From the NCBI RefSeq assembly GCF_029338195.1, contig NZ_CP119779.1:62001-126000 (forward strand): DNA of 64,000 nucleotides, read 5' to 3'. Made by a program: the position numbers and the translations under genes. This DNA comes from Haloarcula litorea. Lineage in GTDB: Archaea; Halobacteriota; Halobacteria; Halobacteriales; Haloarculaceae. A model generated the notes under the pieces. That model saw nothing but the letters and a program-made list of their open reading frames with translations. It had not been told where the DNA came from and did no database searches. Positions 53,506-61,272 of this stretch are shown in pieces (the first letter of the stretch is position 1; every line of letters starts with the position of its first letter).

Positions 53506-54243
53506 TCAGCTCAGGTCGCGGATCGCGTCGGCCAGCGGCCCCTCGATGGCGTCTGGGTCGGCGTCGGTGACGGTGAAGGAGGTGTGTCGCTCGTCGACGT
53601 CCATCGCCTCCGAGAGGAGGCCGCCGCGCCGGTCCACTTCGAGGTGGACCGTCAGCGCGTCGTCGCCGTACACGGGGACGACCTCCACCTCGTCGACGTC
53701 ACCGCTGAACTCGCCGCCCCGCGGGCGGTACTCGAACTCCTGGACGAAGGAGGCCGACGTGGAGAACACGCCGCCGGGGCGGGCGGAACATTCCGAGGAG
53801 TGCAGCGAGAAGCCCAGCGACTCCAGCGCGTCGAAGACGGCCTGCAGCCGCTCGGTGGGCCGGACCTCGATTCGGTCCTCGTCTTCGGGATCGACGGCCA
53901 GCGAGATGTCCAGGCCCGTCTCCACCTCGACGGAGACGGAGCCGACGGTCACGGGCGTCCGGCGGGGGACCTCGATGGTCGTCTCGAAGCGCCGTTCCTC
54001 GCCTTCCTCGATGGTGAACGGCTCGGTGAGCCGCCACTTGTCGACGACGGCCTCCTGATACCCCTCCTCGGTGCGGTACTCCGTCTCCAGCGCGAAGTAG
54101 ATGGCGTCGACGTCCTGGTCCGTCGAGCCGCCCTCGACGTGGACCTCGGCGTCGACCGACTCGCCGGCACGGACCGTGCTGGAGGGCAGGACGGTGTCTA
54201 CGCGGGCGGAACCGATTCCGATGCGGGAGAGCACGTCTCGCAT
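53506..54243 (-). CDS. Spo0M-like sporulation-control-family protein
   Basis: 245 residues from ATG 54243. The N-terminal half is an arrestin-like beta sandwich (RIGIGSARVDTVLPSSTVRAGESVDAEVHVEGG) with the family's VDAIYFALETEY. The C-terminal part (HSSECSARPGGVFSTSASFVQEFEY, VEVVPVYGDDALTVHLEVDRRG) completes Spo0M. Haloarchaea do not sporulate; the role is unknown. Converges on Lhr. Confidence 0.88.
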   Translation of the reverse strand: MRDVLSRIGIGSARVDTVLPSSTVRAGESVDAEVHVEGGSTDQDVDAIYFALETEYRTEEGYQEAVVDKWRLTEPFTIEEGEERRFETTIEVPRRTPVTVGSVSVEVETGLDISLAVDPEDEDRIEVRPTERLQAVFDALESLGFSLHSSECSARPGGVFSTSASFVQEFEYRPRGGEFSGDVDEVEVVPVYGDDALTVHLEVDRRGGLLSEAMDVDERHTSFTVTDADPDAIEGPLADAIRDLS

Positions 54244-54287
54244 ACAGTCGGGGTGGCGTCGCCATCCGTCATAAGTCTCGTGTCCGC

Positions 54288-54914
54288 TCACCGCTCGTCG
54301 CGGTCGTCGGAGGGCGCGACGGTATCGACCTCGTCGTCCGTGAGTCCGGCCCGCTCGTGGAGTGGCCCCGGTTCGCCCCGGGCCTGTCGCGCCGCGCGTC
54401 CCGCGACGCGGCGGGCGAGGACGGCGGCGACGACGGCCGGGAGCGCGAGCAGGAGGGCGACCCAGCCGGTCTCGCCGGCCACGGCCGACGGGCCGGCCGA
54501 GAGGGCGTCGTACGCGAGCGCCGCGAGGACGAGCGCGACGCCACCGACGACGATGGCGAGCCCGCGCGCGAGGGCGGCGCTGGGCGAGGGCCGCCCCGCG
54601 AGGACGGCGGCGGTGCCGAGCCACCCGGCCAACAGCAGGCCGGCGAGGACCAGCGGCGGGAGGTCCCCGGCGGCGATGAGCGCGGCGTAGGCGACCAGCG
54701 GCGCGACGGCGATCCCGAGCGCCAGCCCCGTCAACAGGACGGCCCACCGGGGCGCTGTCCGGGGTTCGGTGGCCGCGAGTTCGCGCTCGACGGCCTCGGC
54801 GAGTTCGTCGGCGACCAGCGACTCGCCGCAGTCCGGACAGCGCAGCGCGGGCTGTTCCGGCCGCTCGCCACAGCCCGGACAGGTCACGTCGCCACGCTCG
54901 CCCGCGTCGTCCAT
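54288..54914 (-). CDS. Zinc-ribbon membrane protein
   Basis: 208 residues. An N-terminal double-Cys zinc ribbon (CPGCGERPEQPALRCPDCG) is followed by four to six membrane helices (about 55-170) and a charged tail. Function unknown. Upstream of the Spo0M-like gene, 44 bases away, so probably cotranscribed. Confidence 0.75.
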   Translation of the reverse strand: MDDAGERGDVTCPGCGERPEQPALRCPDCGESLVADELAEAVERELAATEPRTAPRWAVLLTGLALGIAVAPLVAYAALIAAGDLPPLVLAGLLLAGWLGTAAVLAGRPSPSAALARGLAIVVGGVALVLAALAYDALSAGPSAVAGETGWVALLLALPAVVAAVLARRVAGRAARQARGEPGPLHERAGLTDDEVDTVAPSDDRDER

Positions 54915-55126
54915 ACGCCCGGATACACCGCCCGGGCTTTTCAGTCACTCGCCGCGAGCGGGTCGACAGATAGCGACTGCTTTCGGGCCGCTACCCCGAG
55001 CATACCGTCGTAGGGACGTCGTGGGCGGGGTGCGAGCCGGTGCCGTCGGTCGGTAGTGCGGCCCTGGTTCCCGTCGGCGCGTGGCACTCTGCTGCTAACA
55101 AAGGTCGCCCGTCGAGACGTCGGCGT

Positions 55127-55993
55127 ATGGCACCCGACCCACTCGGTTCGTCACGGCGCGACGTCGTGAAGGCGCTCGGCGCGGGGCCGTTCCTGGCCGG
55201 CGTCGGCGGGACGGTCAGCGCGCAGTCCGGCGACGAAGGCGGGAATCGGGGCGAGGACGACCGGGAGGACCAGCCAGCGGGAGACGCGGCGGGCACCGTC
55301 CACGAGGTCCGGACGCTCGTCCGCGGGCCCCCGACGAACGCGGACCGGCCGGCGGACTTCTTCTTCCAGCCGACGGGGCTGTACGTCCGGCCCGGCGACG
55401 TGGTCCGGTTCGTGTTCACGACTCCGGACCACAACGTCGTCTCCTACCACCCGGCGTTCGGGATGCGCCGGCGGGTCCCGACCGGCGTCGCGGCGTTCTC
55501 GTCGCCGCTGCTGGGCTGGACGGACGCCTCCATCGCACCCGACCAGATCGAACCGCCGGCGGAGCCGGGTGGCGGCGACGGGACAGACGGGGAAGACGAC
55601 GACGGGATGGACGAGGAGGACGACGGGATGGGCGGAGACGACGGCGGTGACGACAGCGACGACGAGGACAGCGACGGGGGGACGACCCCACCGACACCCT
55701 CGACGTGGCTCCACGCGTTCGACACCCCCGGGGTCTACGACCTCCTCTGTTCGCCACACGAGGGGTTCGGGATGGCGATGCGGGTCGTCGTCAGCGACGT
55801 CACGGAGGCCCCGTTCGAGACCTCGGACCCGGAGGCGCTCGCGCCGCCGCGGGCCGGCCCGGTCGGTCTCGCACGCGTCACGCTGACCGACCCGGCGCTG
55901 GAACCGTCGAACGTCGTCGAACGGGGGACGGTCGCGTGGGGCGACCTGGCGTCCGTCGGGGGCGGCGGAGCCGGCGACGGGGACGGCGGGTGA
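55127..55993 (+). CDS. Tat-exported halocyanin-like copper protein with acidic insert
   Basis: 288 residues from ATG 55127. Tat signal SSRRDVVKALGAGPFLAGVG. The cupredoxin domain has the first Cu ligand in TTPDHNVVSYHP (His) and the C-terminal ligands in LLCSPHEGFGMAM (Cys, His, Met). Between the strands an acidic Asp/Glu/Gly insert of about 40 residues (about 155-195) interrupts the domain. It is likely an exported electron carrier. The start codon choice is by the Tat motif. Confidence 0.85.
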   Translation: MAPDPLGSSRRDVVKALGAGPFLAGVGGTVSAQSGDEGGNRGEDDREDQPAGDAAGTVHEVRTLVRGPPTNADRPADFFFQPTGLYVRPGDVVRFVFTTPDHNVVSYHPAFGMRRRVPTGVAAFSSPLLGWTDASIAPDQIEPPAEPGGGDGTDGEDDDGMDEEDDGMGGDDGGDDSDDEDSDGGTTPPTPSTWLHAFDTPGVYDLLCSPHEGFGMAMRVVVSDVTEAPFETSDPEALAPPRAGPVGLARVTLTDPALEPSNVVERGTVAWGDLASVGGGGAGDGDGG

Positions 55994-56048
55994 GTGGCCC
56001 GAGGGCCCTATGTAAACGACTAAACCCGGCCGGACCGACGGCCCGCCT

Positions 56049-57803
56049 ATGCGACTGGAGGAGTACTGGGGGATCGGCCCGAAGACGTCGGAGTTGCTTG
56101 CCGAGGAACTGGGCGTCGAGCGGGCCGTCGAGGCCATCGAGTCGGCCGACACGCGGACGCTGACGGCCGCCGGGCTCTCCCGGGGCCGGGCGACGCGCAT
56201 CCTCCGGCGGGCGACGGGCGAGGAGTCGATGGACCTCCTGGCGACGCGGGACACCCGCGACGTGTACAAGGAGCTGCTGGACCTCGCCGAGGAGTACGCG
56301 GTGACCGCGGACGCCGCCGACCGGATCCGGGTGCTGACGCCGCTGCCGACCCGCGAGGCGATGGCGGACCGGCTCGACGACGTGCTCGCGGCGAAAGAGA
56401 CCTGGGCCGCGCTCGCCGACGACGAGCAGGCGGCCGTCCTCGACGCCTTCGGCCGGTACGACGCCGACGGCGGGGAGCGGGCGGCCGTCGAGACGGCCAT
56501 CGCCCTGCGCGAGACCGGCGTCGGGGAGGGCGTCTTCGAACCCATCGCGGCGCTGGACGGCGACGCCCTCGCCGACGCGCGGGCCGCACTCGCGGGGCTG
56601 GCCGGTGGCGACCGGGTCGGCGAGGGGGCGGACGACGAACTCGACCGACTGCGGGATCGGCTCGGACAGGTCGAGGACCTCGCCGCGGCCACCCCGGAGG
56701 TGGTCGAGGCCGTCCAGGAGAGCGCCCGGCGACCCGACGAGTTCCCGGACGCCCTGGTGCGGTACGTCACCGACGAGACGGGCGTCGACGCGAGCAGGGT
56801 CCGGGACGCGATGCCCGACGAGGCGACCGACGCGCGTGACTTCGTCGACGCCGCGCTGCGGGACCTGCGGCGCTCGCTCCGGGAGGGCGTCGAGGAACGC
56901 GAAGCGGCCGTCGCCGACCGGCTGGAGACGGACCTCGCGGCCGCCCGCGGGGACATCGACGCGGCCGTCGCCGCCGTCGGCGACGTCGCGCTGTCGGTGT
57001 CGCTGGCCCGCTTCGCCATCGCATTCGACCTCTCGCGGCCCGAGTTCGTCGACCGCGAGACGATTGCCGTCAGGAACGCCCGGAACCTCGCCATCGCCGA
57101 CGCCGAGGCGGTTCAGCCGGTCACCTACGCCGTCGGCGATCACGACCTGGAGGTCCACAGCGCGAACGACCCGCCCAGCGGCGACCGCGTGGCCGTACTC
57201 ACCGGGGCGAACTCCGGCGGGAAGACGACGCTGCTGGAGACGCTCTGTCAGGTCCAGCTCCTCGCTCAGATGGGGCTGCCGGTGCCCGCCGACGCCGCGG
57301 AGGTCGGCCTCGTCGACACCGTCGTCTTCCACCGCCGGCACGCCTCGTTCAACGCCGGCGTCCTGGAGTCGACGCTGCGCTCGGTCGTCCCGCCGCTGAC
57401 CGACGGCGGCCGGACGCTGATGCTCGTCGACGAGTTCGAGGCCATCACCGAACCCGGCTCCGCCGCCGACCTGCTGCACGGCCTCGTCACGCTGACCGTC
57501 GACCGGGACGCGCTGGGCGTGTTCGTCACCCACCTCGCGGCGGACCTGGAGCCGCTGCCCGACCTGGCCCGCACCGACGGCATCTTCGCCGAGGGGCTGG
57601 ACCCGGACCTCGAACTCCAGGTGGACTACCAGCCCCGCTTCGGGACGGTCGGGAAGTCCACCCCGGAGTTCATCGTCTCGCGGCTCGTCGCCAACGCCGG
57701 CGACCCCAGCGAGCGGGGCGGCTTCGAGACGCTCGCGGAGGCCGTCGGCGAGGCGGCCGTCCAGCGGACGCTCTCGGACGCCCGCTGGACCGAGGGCGAG
57801 TGA
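56049..57803 (+). CDS. MutS-like ATPase with N-terminal helix-hairpin-helix
   Basis: 584 residues. N-terminal helix-hairpin-helix-like part (YWGIGPKTSELLAEELGVERA), a long helical middle (about 100-370) and the C-terminal MutS ATPase domain: Walker A TGANSGGKTTLLE, Walker B TLMLVDEFEAIT and a signature loop NAGVLESTL. It lacks the MutS mismatch-recognition domain and the MutS2 Smr domain, as in the archaeal MutS5-like branch. Role in DNA maintenance is likely. Confidence 0.88.
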   Translation: MRLEEYWGIGPKTSELLAEELGVERAVEAIESADTRTLTAAGLSRGRATRILRRATGEESMDLLATRDTRDVYKELLDLAEEYAVTADAADRIRVLTPLPTREAMADRLDDVLAAKETWAALADDEQAAVLDAFGRYDADGGERAAVETAIALRETGVGEGVFEPIAALDGDALADARAALAGLAGGDRVGEGADDELDRLRDRLGQVEDLAAATPEVVEAVQESARRPDEFPDALVRYVTDETGVDASRVRDAMPDEATDARDFVDAALRDLRRSLREGVEEREAAVADRLETDLAAARGDIDAAVAAVGDVALSVSLARFAIAFDLSRPEFVDRETIAVRNARNLAIADAEAVQPVTYAVGDHDLEVHSANDPPSGDRVAVLTGANSGGKTTLLETLCQVQLLAQMGLPVPADAAEVGLVDTVVFHRRHASFNAGVLESTLRSVVPPLTDGGRTLMLVDEFEAITEPGSAADLLHGLVTLTVDRDALGVFVTHLAADLEPLPDLARTDGIFAEGLDPDLELQVDYQPRFGTVGKSTPEFIVSRLVANAGDPSERGGFETLAEAVGEAAVQRTLSDARWTEGE

Positions 57804-57848
57804 CCGCGAGGCGAGGGTTCAGGTGGCTCGGGGCCGTAGCATCCGGCG

Positions 57849-58208
57849 ATGATGCGACGACTCCTACCGCTCGGCTACGCGTGGATGGCACTCAACGGAC
57901 TGTTGGCCGTCGTGCTCCCCAAGCAGGCGCTCAGACTCAACGCCAGGCTCCTCCTCGGCGGCTACGAGAACCCCGGCGATCTCGAACCCAAGGAGTGGTA
58001 CGTCCAGTCGACGCGGGTCGCCGGCGTCGGGATGCTCGTGACCGGGCTCGTCGGTCTGCTCGTCGGCGGCGTCGAGGCCGACGAGGACGGCGACGACGAG
58101 GTCGCGCCCATCGACCTCGAAGTGGGCGAGGACGGGGACTCGGCTGCCGACGCGGACGCCGACGGATCGGACGGCGACGACACGGACACCGACGCGACCG
58201 AGGCCTGA
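57849..58208 (+). CDS. Membrane-anchored acidic protein
   Basis: 119 residues. Two hydrophobic stretches (about 8-26 and 52-72) and an acidic Asp-rich tail of about 45 residues. Nothing recognised; both ATG 57849 and 57852 are in frame. Confidence 0.6.
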   Translation: MMRRLLPLGYAWMALNGLLAVVLPKQALRLNARLLLGGYENPGDLEPKEWYVQSTRVAGVGMLVTGLVGLLVGGVEADEDGDDEVAPIDLEVGEDGDSAADADADGSDGDDTDTDATEA

Positions 58209-58293
58209 TCGGACTCCCGACCGCTTTCCCGGCGTCGTGACTCACCGTCGAGCGACGGCTGTCGGTCGGTGGAACACGGAAACCCCGCTGGGA

Positions 58294-58383
58294 TTACCGA
58301 CGGCGGGTGCGTCGGTGGTCGGCGTCGCGATACCGCTTCCGTCGTCGCCGTGCTGCCGTGACGACGAGATACGTCGTTTGCAT
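58294..58383 (-). CDS. Possible 29-residue Arg-rich peptide
   Basis: ATG 58383 opens MQTTYLVVTAARRRRKRYRD, then ADHRRTRRR, with 11 Arg, opposite to the acidic proteome. GGAG lies six bases before the ATG and belongs to the 3' arm of the tRNA-like fold at 58388-58463. It is short, so chance is quite possible. Confidence 0.25.
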   Translation of the reverse strand: MQTTYLVVTAARRRRKRYRDADHRRTRRR

Positions 58384-58387
58384 TCGT

Positions 58388-58463
58388 GACTCCCCTCCCG
58401 CCGGGGGTCGAACCCGGGACCGGCGCGGGGCCGGTTCCGCCAGCGGACGGGAGGACCGGAGTC
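58388..58463 (-). ncRNA. tRNA-like fold 1 (D-arm-poor)
   Basis: Read on the minus strand: acceptor-like CCTCCCG (58448-58454) pairs with CGGGAGG (58394-58400), a T-arm CCGGG-TTCGACC-CCCGG, and an anticodon-like arm ACCGG-CCCCGCG-CCGGT with a 7-base loop. An outer GACTCC/GGAGTC pair extends the acceptor. It has 61 nt, too short for a working tRNA, with no proper D-arm, no U33 and no CCA. Possibly a degenerate tRNA or a regulatory fold. Confidence 0.4.
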
Positions 58464-58472
58464 GCGAGCGGG

Positions 58473-58781
58473 TCACCGGCCATCGACGGCGACGTCGTCG
58501 ACGGCGGTGACGCCGAAGCCGTCGGCCAGCTGCGCCGTGACCGCGGTCGCCGCGTCGGCCTCGGCGGGGACCGCCACGGCGACGGTCACCTCGGCCTCGA
58601 CGCGGAGGTCGGTGAACGTCGGACGGACGCCGGTGATGCCCTCGACGGCGACGCGCTGGACGCCGTCGACGGACGCGAGCACGTCGGTGACGCCGCTCGC
58701 CAGGTCGTCGGAGTCACCGCGGGGGACCCGCAGCGACACCGCGGCCGATGCGTCGACAGTGGCTGTCGCGTGGAGCGACAT
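58473..58781 (-). CDS. Hypothetical acidic protein between two tRNA-like folds
   Basis: 102 residues from ATG 58781. Alternating beta-like and helical segments (HATATVDASAAVSLRVP, SGVTDVLASVDGVQRVAVEG, TDLRVEAEVTVAVAVPAEAD) with no Lys and many Asp: typical haloarchaeal coding composition. It is unlike any family I recognise. The ATG is two bases after tRNA-like fold 2, and fold 1 begins ten bases after its stop. It is the only credible protein in this 1.2-kb stretch. Confidence 0.6.
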   Translation of the reverse strand: MSLHATATVDASAAVSLRVPRGDSDDLASGVTDVLASVDGVQRVAVEGITGVRPTFTDLRVEAEVTVAVAVPAEADAATAVTAQLADGFGVTAVDDVAVDGR

Positions 58782-58783
58782 AG

Positions 58784-58842
58784 GCCGACGGCCGGAGTCG
58801 AACCGGCCCCGGGACGGGGGCTCGCCGGTCGAGCACGTCGGT
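58784..58842 (-). ncRNA. tRNA-like fold 2 abutting an ATG
   Basis: On the minus strand: ACCGACG (58836-58842) pairs with CGTCGGC (58784-58790) in six of seven positions, a D-like arm GCTC-GACCGGC-GAGC (58820-58834) and a perfect T-arm GCCGG-TTCGACT-CCGGC (58791-58807). The place of the anticodon arm holds only a short CCCG-TCC-CGGG hairpin. It has 59 nt and no anticodon loop. The ATG of the 102-residue gene follows two bases later. Confidence 0.4.
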
Positions 58843-59081
58843 GACGCCGCTGGGCGGTGCTGTGGCTGTCGGACGGGTCGAGTTCGCGGCGCGACGACGG
58901 TGGCGGGCCGTCCCGGCGAGAGCCGGGGGTCAGGGGGGACCGACGGGGACAGACGGCCGTCGTCGACGCCGAAGCGACCGGGCCACCACCGCAGTGGGCG
59001 TCCGCGCGACCGGACGGCCGTCCCACGGTGGCGGGGTGCCCCTACGCTGCGGGGGAGAAGCGACGGGTGTTCACCCGGGCA
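58843..59081. other. Gene-poor stretch with further stable hairpins
   Basis: No credible protein gene. Hairpins: CCCGGC-GAGA-GCCGGG (58912-58927, GNRA loop on the plus strand), a bulged stem of CCACC/GGTGG, GTGGG/CCCAC and GTCCG/CGGAC (58986-59031), and CGGGT-GTTC-ACCCG. Such density exceeds what I see in other intergenic regions of this window. Confidence 0.45.
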
Positions 59082-59200
59082 CTCCACCCCGTAGCAAGGG
59101 ACTCGGCGGCCGTGGCGTAGATACCACGGCCGGCCGGCTGCCCGCGAATGCTATCGCGGGCGGCCGGCGCGTACCGAGTGGGTGGAGCGTGGGTAGTCAT
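59042..59200 (-). CDS. Doubtful 52-residue frame overlapping the three-way junction
   Basis: ATG 59200 opens MTTHAPPTRYAPAARDSIRG and ends at TAG 59042. A TATA-like TTTAATATG is about 55 bases upstream. The composition is Arg/Ala/Pro-rich rather than acidic, and its bases also fold perfectly, so it is more likely noncoding. Confidence 0.15.
   Translation of the reverse strand: MTTHAPPTRYAPAARDSIRGQPAGRGIYATAAESLATGWSARVNTRRFSPAA
59082..59187. ncRNA. Three-way-junction fold (candidate structured RNA)
   Basis: CTCCACCC (59082-59089) pairs with GGGTGGAG (59180-59187); after an 11-base bulge ACTCGG (59101-59106) pairs with CCGAGT (59174-59179). Inside, hairpin A is CGGCCGTGG/CCACGGCCG (59107-59132) and hairpin B is GCCGGC/GCCGGC plus CCCGCGA/TCGCGGG (59133-59168). 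Thirty-six pairs, all perfect, in 106 bases. The motif CGTA recurs in the bulge, loop A and the junction. It matches no family I know. Strand unknown; the only TATA-like box points to minus. Confidence 0.5.
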
Positions 59201-59250
59201 CGTGAACACCGCGTCAACGTTCGTGACGTACTTCGAACCACACGGGGATA

Positions 59251-59259
59251 CATATTAAA
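59251..59259 (-). promoter_or_regulatory. Strong TATA-like element for the structured locus
   Basis: TTTAATATG on the minus strand within an AT-rich island (59249-59266) in otherwise GC-rich DNA. It would start an RNA near 59229 that runs through the three-way junction toward the tRNA-like folds. It could also work on the plus strand. Confidence 0.5.
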
Positions 59260-59385
59260 TTTATTGCACGTTCGGGAAGCGGTACCACGGGTCCCGATCC
59301 CACACGTTCGGAGAGTTCCTACCGAGCGGGAACGCGCGTCCGGCTTTATCTTCGCGTTCCGGCTACCTCCGGTTGGAGACCAACG

Positions 59386-60045
59386 ATGACCGGTTCGATG
59401 ACCCGACGACAGTTCGCACGGGCGACGACCACCGCGGTGGCACTCGGCGCGACGGCGACGGCCTCGGCCCAGCAGGGCGTCGACTACGGGGAGTGGTTCG
59501 AGAACGTCTCGAACTTCGACGGCACCGTCGACCGGACGGGCCAGGACACCGTCGAGATCGCCGTCGGAGCCGAGGGCAACAACGGCGCGTTCGCGTTCGG
59601 TCCCGCCGCAGTCCGGGTCTCGCCGGGGACGGAGGTCGTCTGGACGTGGACCGGGGACGGCGGGGGCCACAACGTCGTCTCGAACGGCGACGGCCCGCTC
59701 GACTCGGGCAGCCCGGTCTCGGACGAGGGGACCACCTACTCGTACACGTTCGAGGACGAGGGCGTCTACAAGTACGTCTGTACGCCGCACAAGGCGCTGG
59801 GGATGAAAGGTGCCGTCGTCGTCGGGGACGCCGGCGGTGGCGCGAGCGGCGGCAGCGGCGGGACCGAGACCGCCGCCCCCACCTCGACGGCGACCGAGAC
59901 GTCCGCCTCCGCCAACGCGACCGGCGACGACCGCGCGGGCGGTGGGGACGACACGGTGTTGCTCTCGCTGGCCGCGGTGATCACGATGGCGTTCCTCTCC
60001 CCCGTCGCGTTCGCGGCGTTCATCCGCCGCAAGACTGGCGGGTGA
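59386..60045 (+). CDS. Membrane-anchored halocyanin
   Basis: 219 residues; ATG 59398 is an alternative start. Tat signal TRRQFARATTTAVALGATA. Cupredoxin domain with Cu ligands in GGGHNVVS (His) and YVCTPHKALGMKG (Cys, His, Met). A Thr/Ala/Ser-rich linker of about 50 residues leads to one C-terminal membrane helix (LLSLAAVITMAFLSPVAFAAF) and RRK. It is a small blue copper electron carrier tethered outside the membrane. A TATA-like CTTTATC is about 40 bases upstream of the ATG. Confidence 0.92.
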   Translation: MTGSMTRRQFARATTTAVALGATATASAQQGVDYGEWFENVSNFDGTVDRTGQDTVEIAVGAEGNNGAFAFGPAAVRVSPGTEVVWTWTGDGGGHNVVSNGDGPLDSGSPVSDEGTTYSYTFEDEGVYKYVCTPHKALGMKGAVVVGDAGGGASGGSGGTETAAPTSTATETSASANATGDDRAGGGDDTVLLSLAAVITMAFLSPVAFAAFIRRKTGG

Positions 60046-60070
60046 AACCGCACCTGCCGACGCCGCCCAC

Positions 60071-61228
60071 TCAGTCCAGCGGTTCTCCACACTCCGGACA
60101 GTACGCGACGGCGTCGGACGAGGACAACGCCAGGCCGCAGGCGGGGCAGTCGCCGGTCGCGGCCCCGTCCGCGGGTCCGCCGGCCGGCGCGGAGAACGTC
60201 GGCTGCCGGTCGGGCTCCGGTCCCCGGACCGTCGCGATCCGTTCGGGTCCGTCGCGGTCCACCGCGCCGGTCTCGGAGCGACGGAACACCTCGGTGTCGG
60301 CCGCGAACTCGTCGGGAACGTCGTCGACCGGAGCCCGGTCCTCGGGAGCGCCCCGCGCCCCCGGCCCGTCCGCCGAGCGGGCGTCGGAGGTGACGGACCG
60401 CCGCGAAACCGAGGGCTCGCCGTCGGTCGGTGGCAGTCGGCGGCCCCCGGTCCCGCCGGTGAACGTCCCCTCCGGGTACGGCGCGCGCCACCAGACCGGG
60501 AGGCTCGCGGCCACCTGACAGCAGACGTAGGCCGTGGCGGCGACCGTCGGGACGGCGGCCAGTGCTGCGAGCGATCGGCCGGGGACGCCGCCGGTCGCGG
60601 TCACGACGGCGGCCGCGACCGTCGGGACGCCGGCCGCGGACACCGGGGCCGCGAGCGGGTCCGCGACGCCGGCGACCATCGGCGCGTGGACGAGCCAGCC
60701 GCCCGCGAGCGCGGCCCCCGCGGCGGCGAGGCAGACGGGCGACAGGAGCGGGACCGGACGGTAGACCCGCTTGTCGTACGCCGCCGTCCGAACCAGCAGG
60801 AAGACGCCGGCGACCAGCGCCGCGCCGGTGAGCCACGGCGCGGGGCCACGGACGACCGTCGCCGCCAGCGCCGCGACCGAGACCAGCCCCGGCGGCACGA
60901 GCAACGGTCCGGGGCGGATGTCGCGGTACGGGTAGTCGACGTTCCGTGAGTCGTTCACCAGCGGCCGGGGGAGCAGCCGCGCCACGGCGACGGCGGGGAC
61001 CCCGATCCAGAGGACGGCCGCCACCGCCGTCAGTCCCGTCACGCCCCCGACCGCGGGCAGCGACGCGTCGGCGAAGCCGGGGGCGAGCGCGCCGACCGCC
61101 GCGCCGGTGGCGAGCACCCACGCGGAGTACAGCAGATACGCGCCGAGGCCACCGACGAGGACCCACCATTCGGTCGCGAGGGCGGCGACGGACGAGCGGA
61201 GTTCCACCGCGGGACGGCCGGAGGGCAT
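60071..61228 (-). CDS. Multi-pass membrane protein with C-terminal zinc ribbon
   Basis: 385 residues from ATG 61228; a GTG one codon earlier is in frame. About seven membrane helices in the first 240 residues, a charged unstructured stretch (250-350), and a zinc ribbon CPACGLALSSSDAVAYCPECG at the end. It is the last gene of the FHA/PP2C operon, 44 bases after the FHA gene. Function unknown. Confidence 0.75.
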   Translation of the reverse strand: MPSGRPAVELRSSVAALATEWWVLVGGLGAYLLYSAWVLATGAAVGALAPGFADASLPAVGGVTGLTAVAAVLWIGVPAVAVARLLPRPLVNDSRNVDYPYRDIRPGPLLVPPGLVSVAALAATVVRGPAPWLTGAALVAGVFLLVRTAAYDKRVYRPVPLLSPVCLAAAGAALAGGWLVHAPMVAGVADPLAAPVSAAGVPTVAAAVVTATGGVPGRSLAALAAVPTVAATAYVCCQVAASLPVWWRAPYPEGTFTGGTGGRRLPPTDGEPSVSRRSVTSDARSADGPGARGAPEDRAPVDDVPDEFAADTEVFRRSETGAVDRDGPERIATVRGPEPDRQPTFSAPAGGPADGAATGDCPACGLALSSSDAVAYCPECGEPLD

Positions 61229-61272
61229 CACGTCACCGTATCCGCCAGCGGTGACTTAACTGACACGGTGGC

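Noticed and set aside
58394-58454. Genuine tRNA gene
   Set aside because: 61 nt, no D-arm, no U33, no CCA; kept only as a tRNA-like fold.
58586-59026. 146-codon minus frame MGRPSGRADAHC
   Set aside because: Arg/Pro/Ser-rich with no acidic bias, in the region of stable folds; it looks like shadow.
58784-59229. RNase P RNA or SRP RNA
   Set aside because: The conserved core strings of these RNAs that I know (GAGGAAAGTCC-type, ACAGAA, GGAAG-type SRP loop) are absent on both strands.
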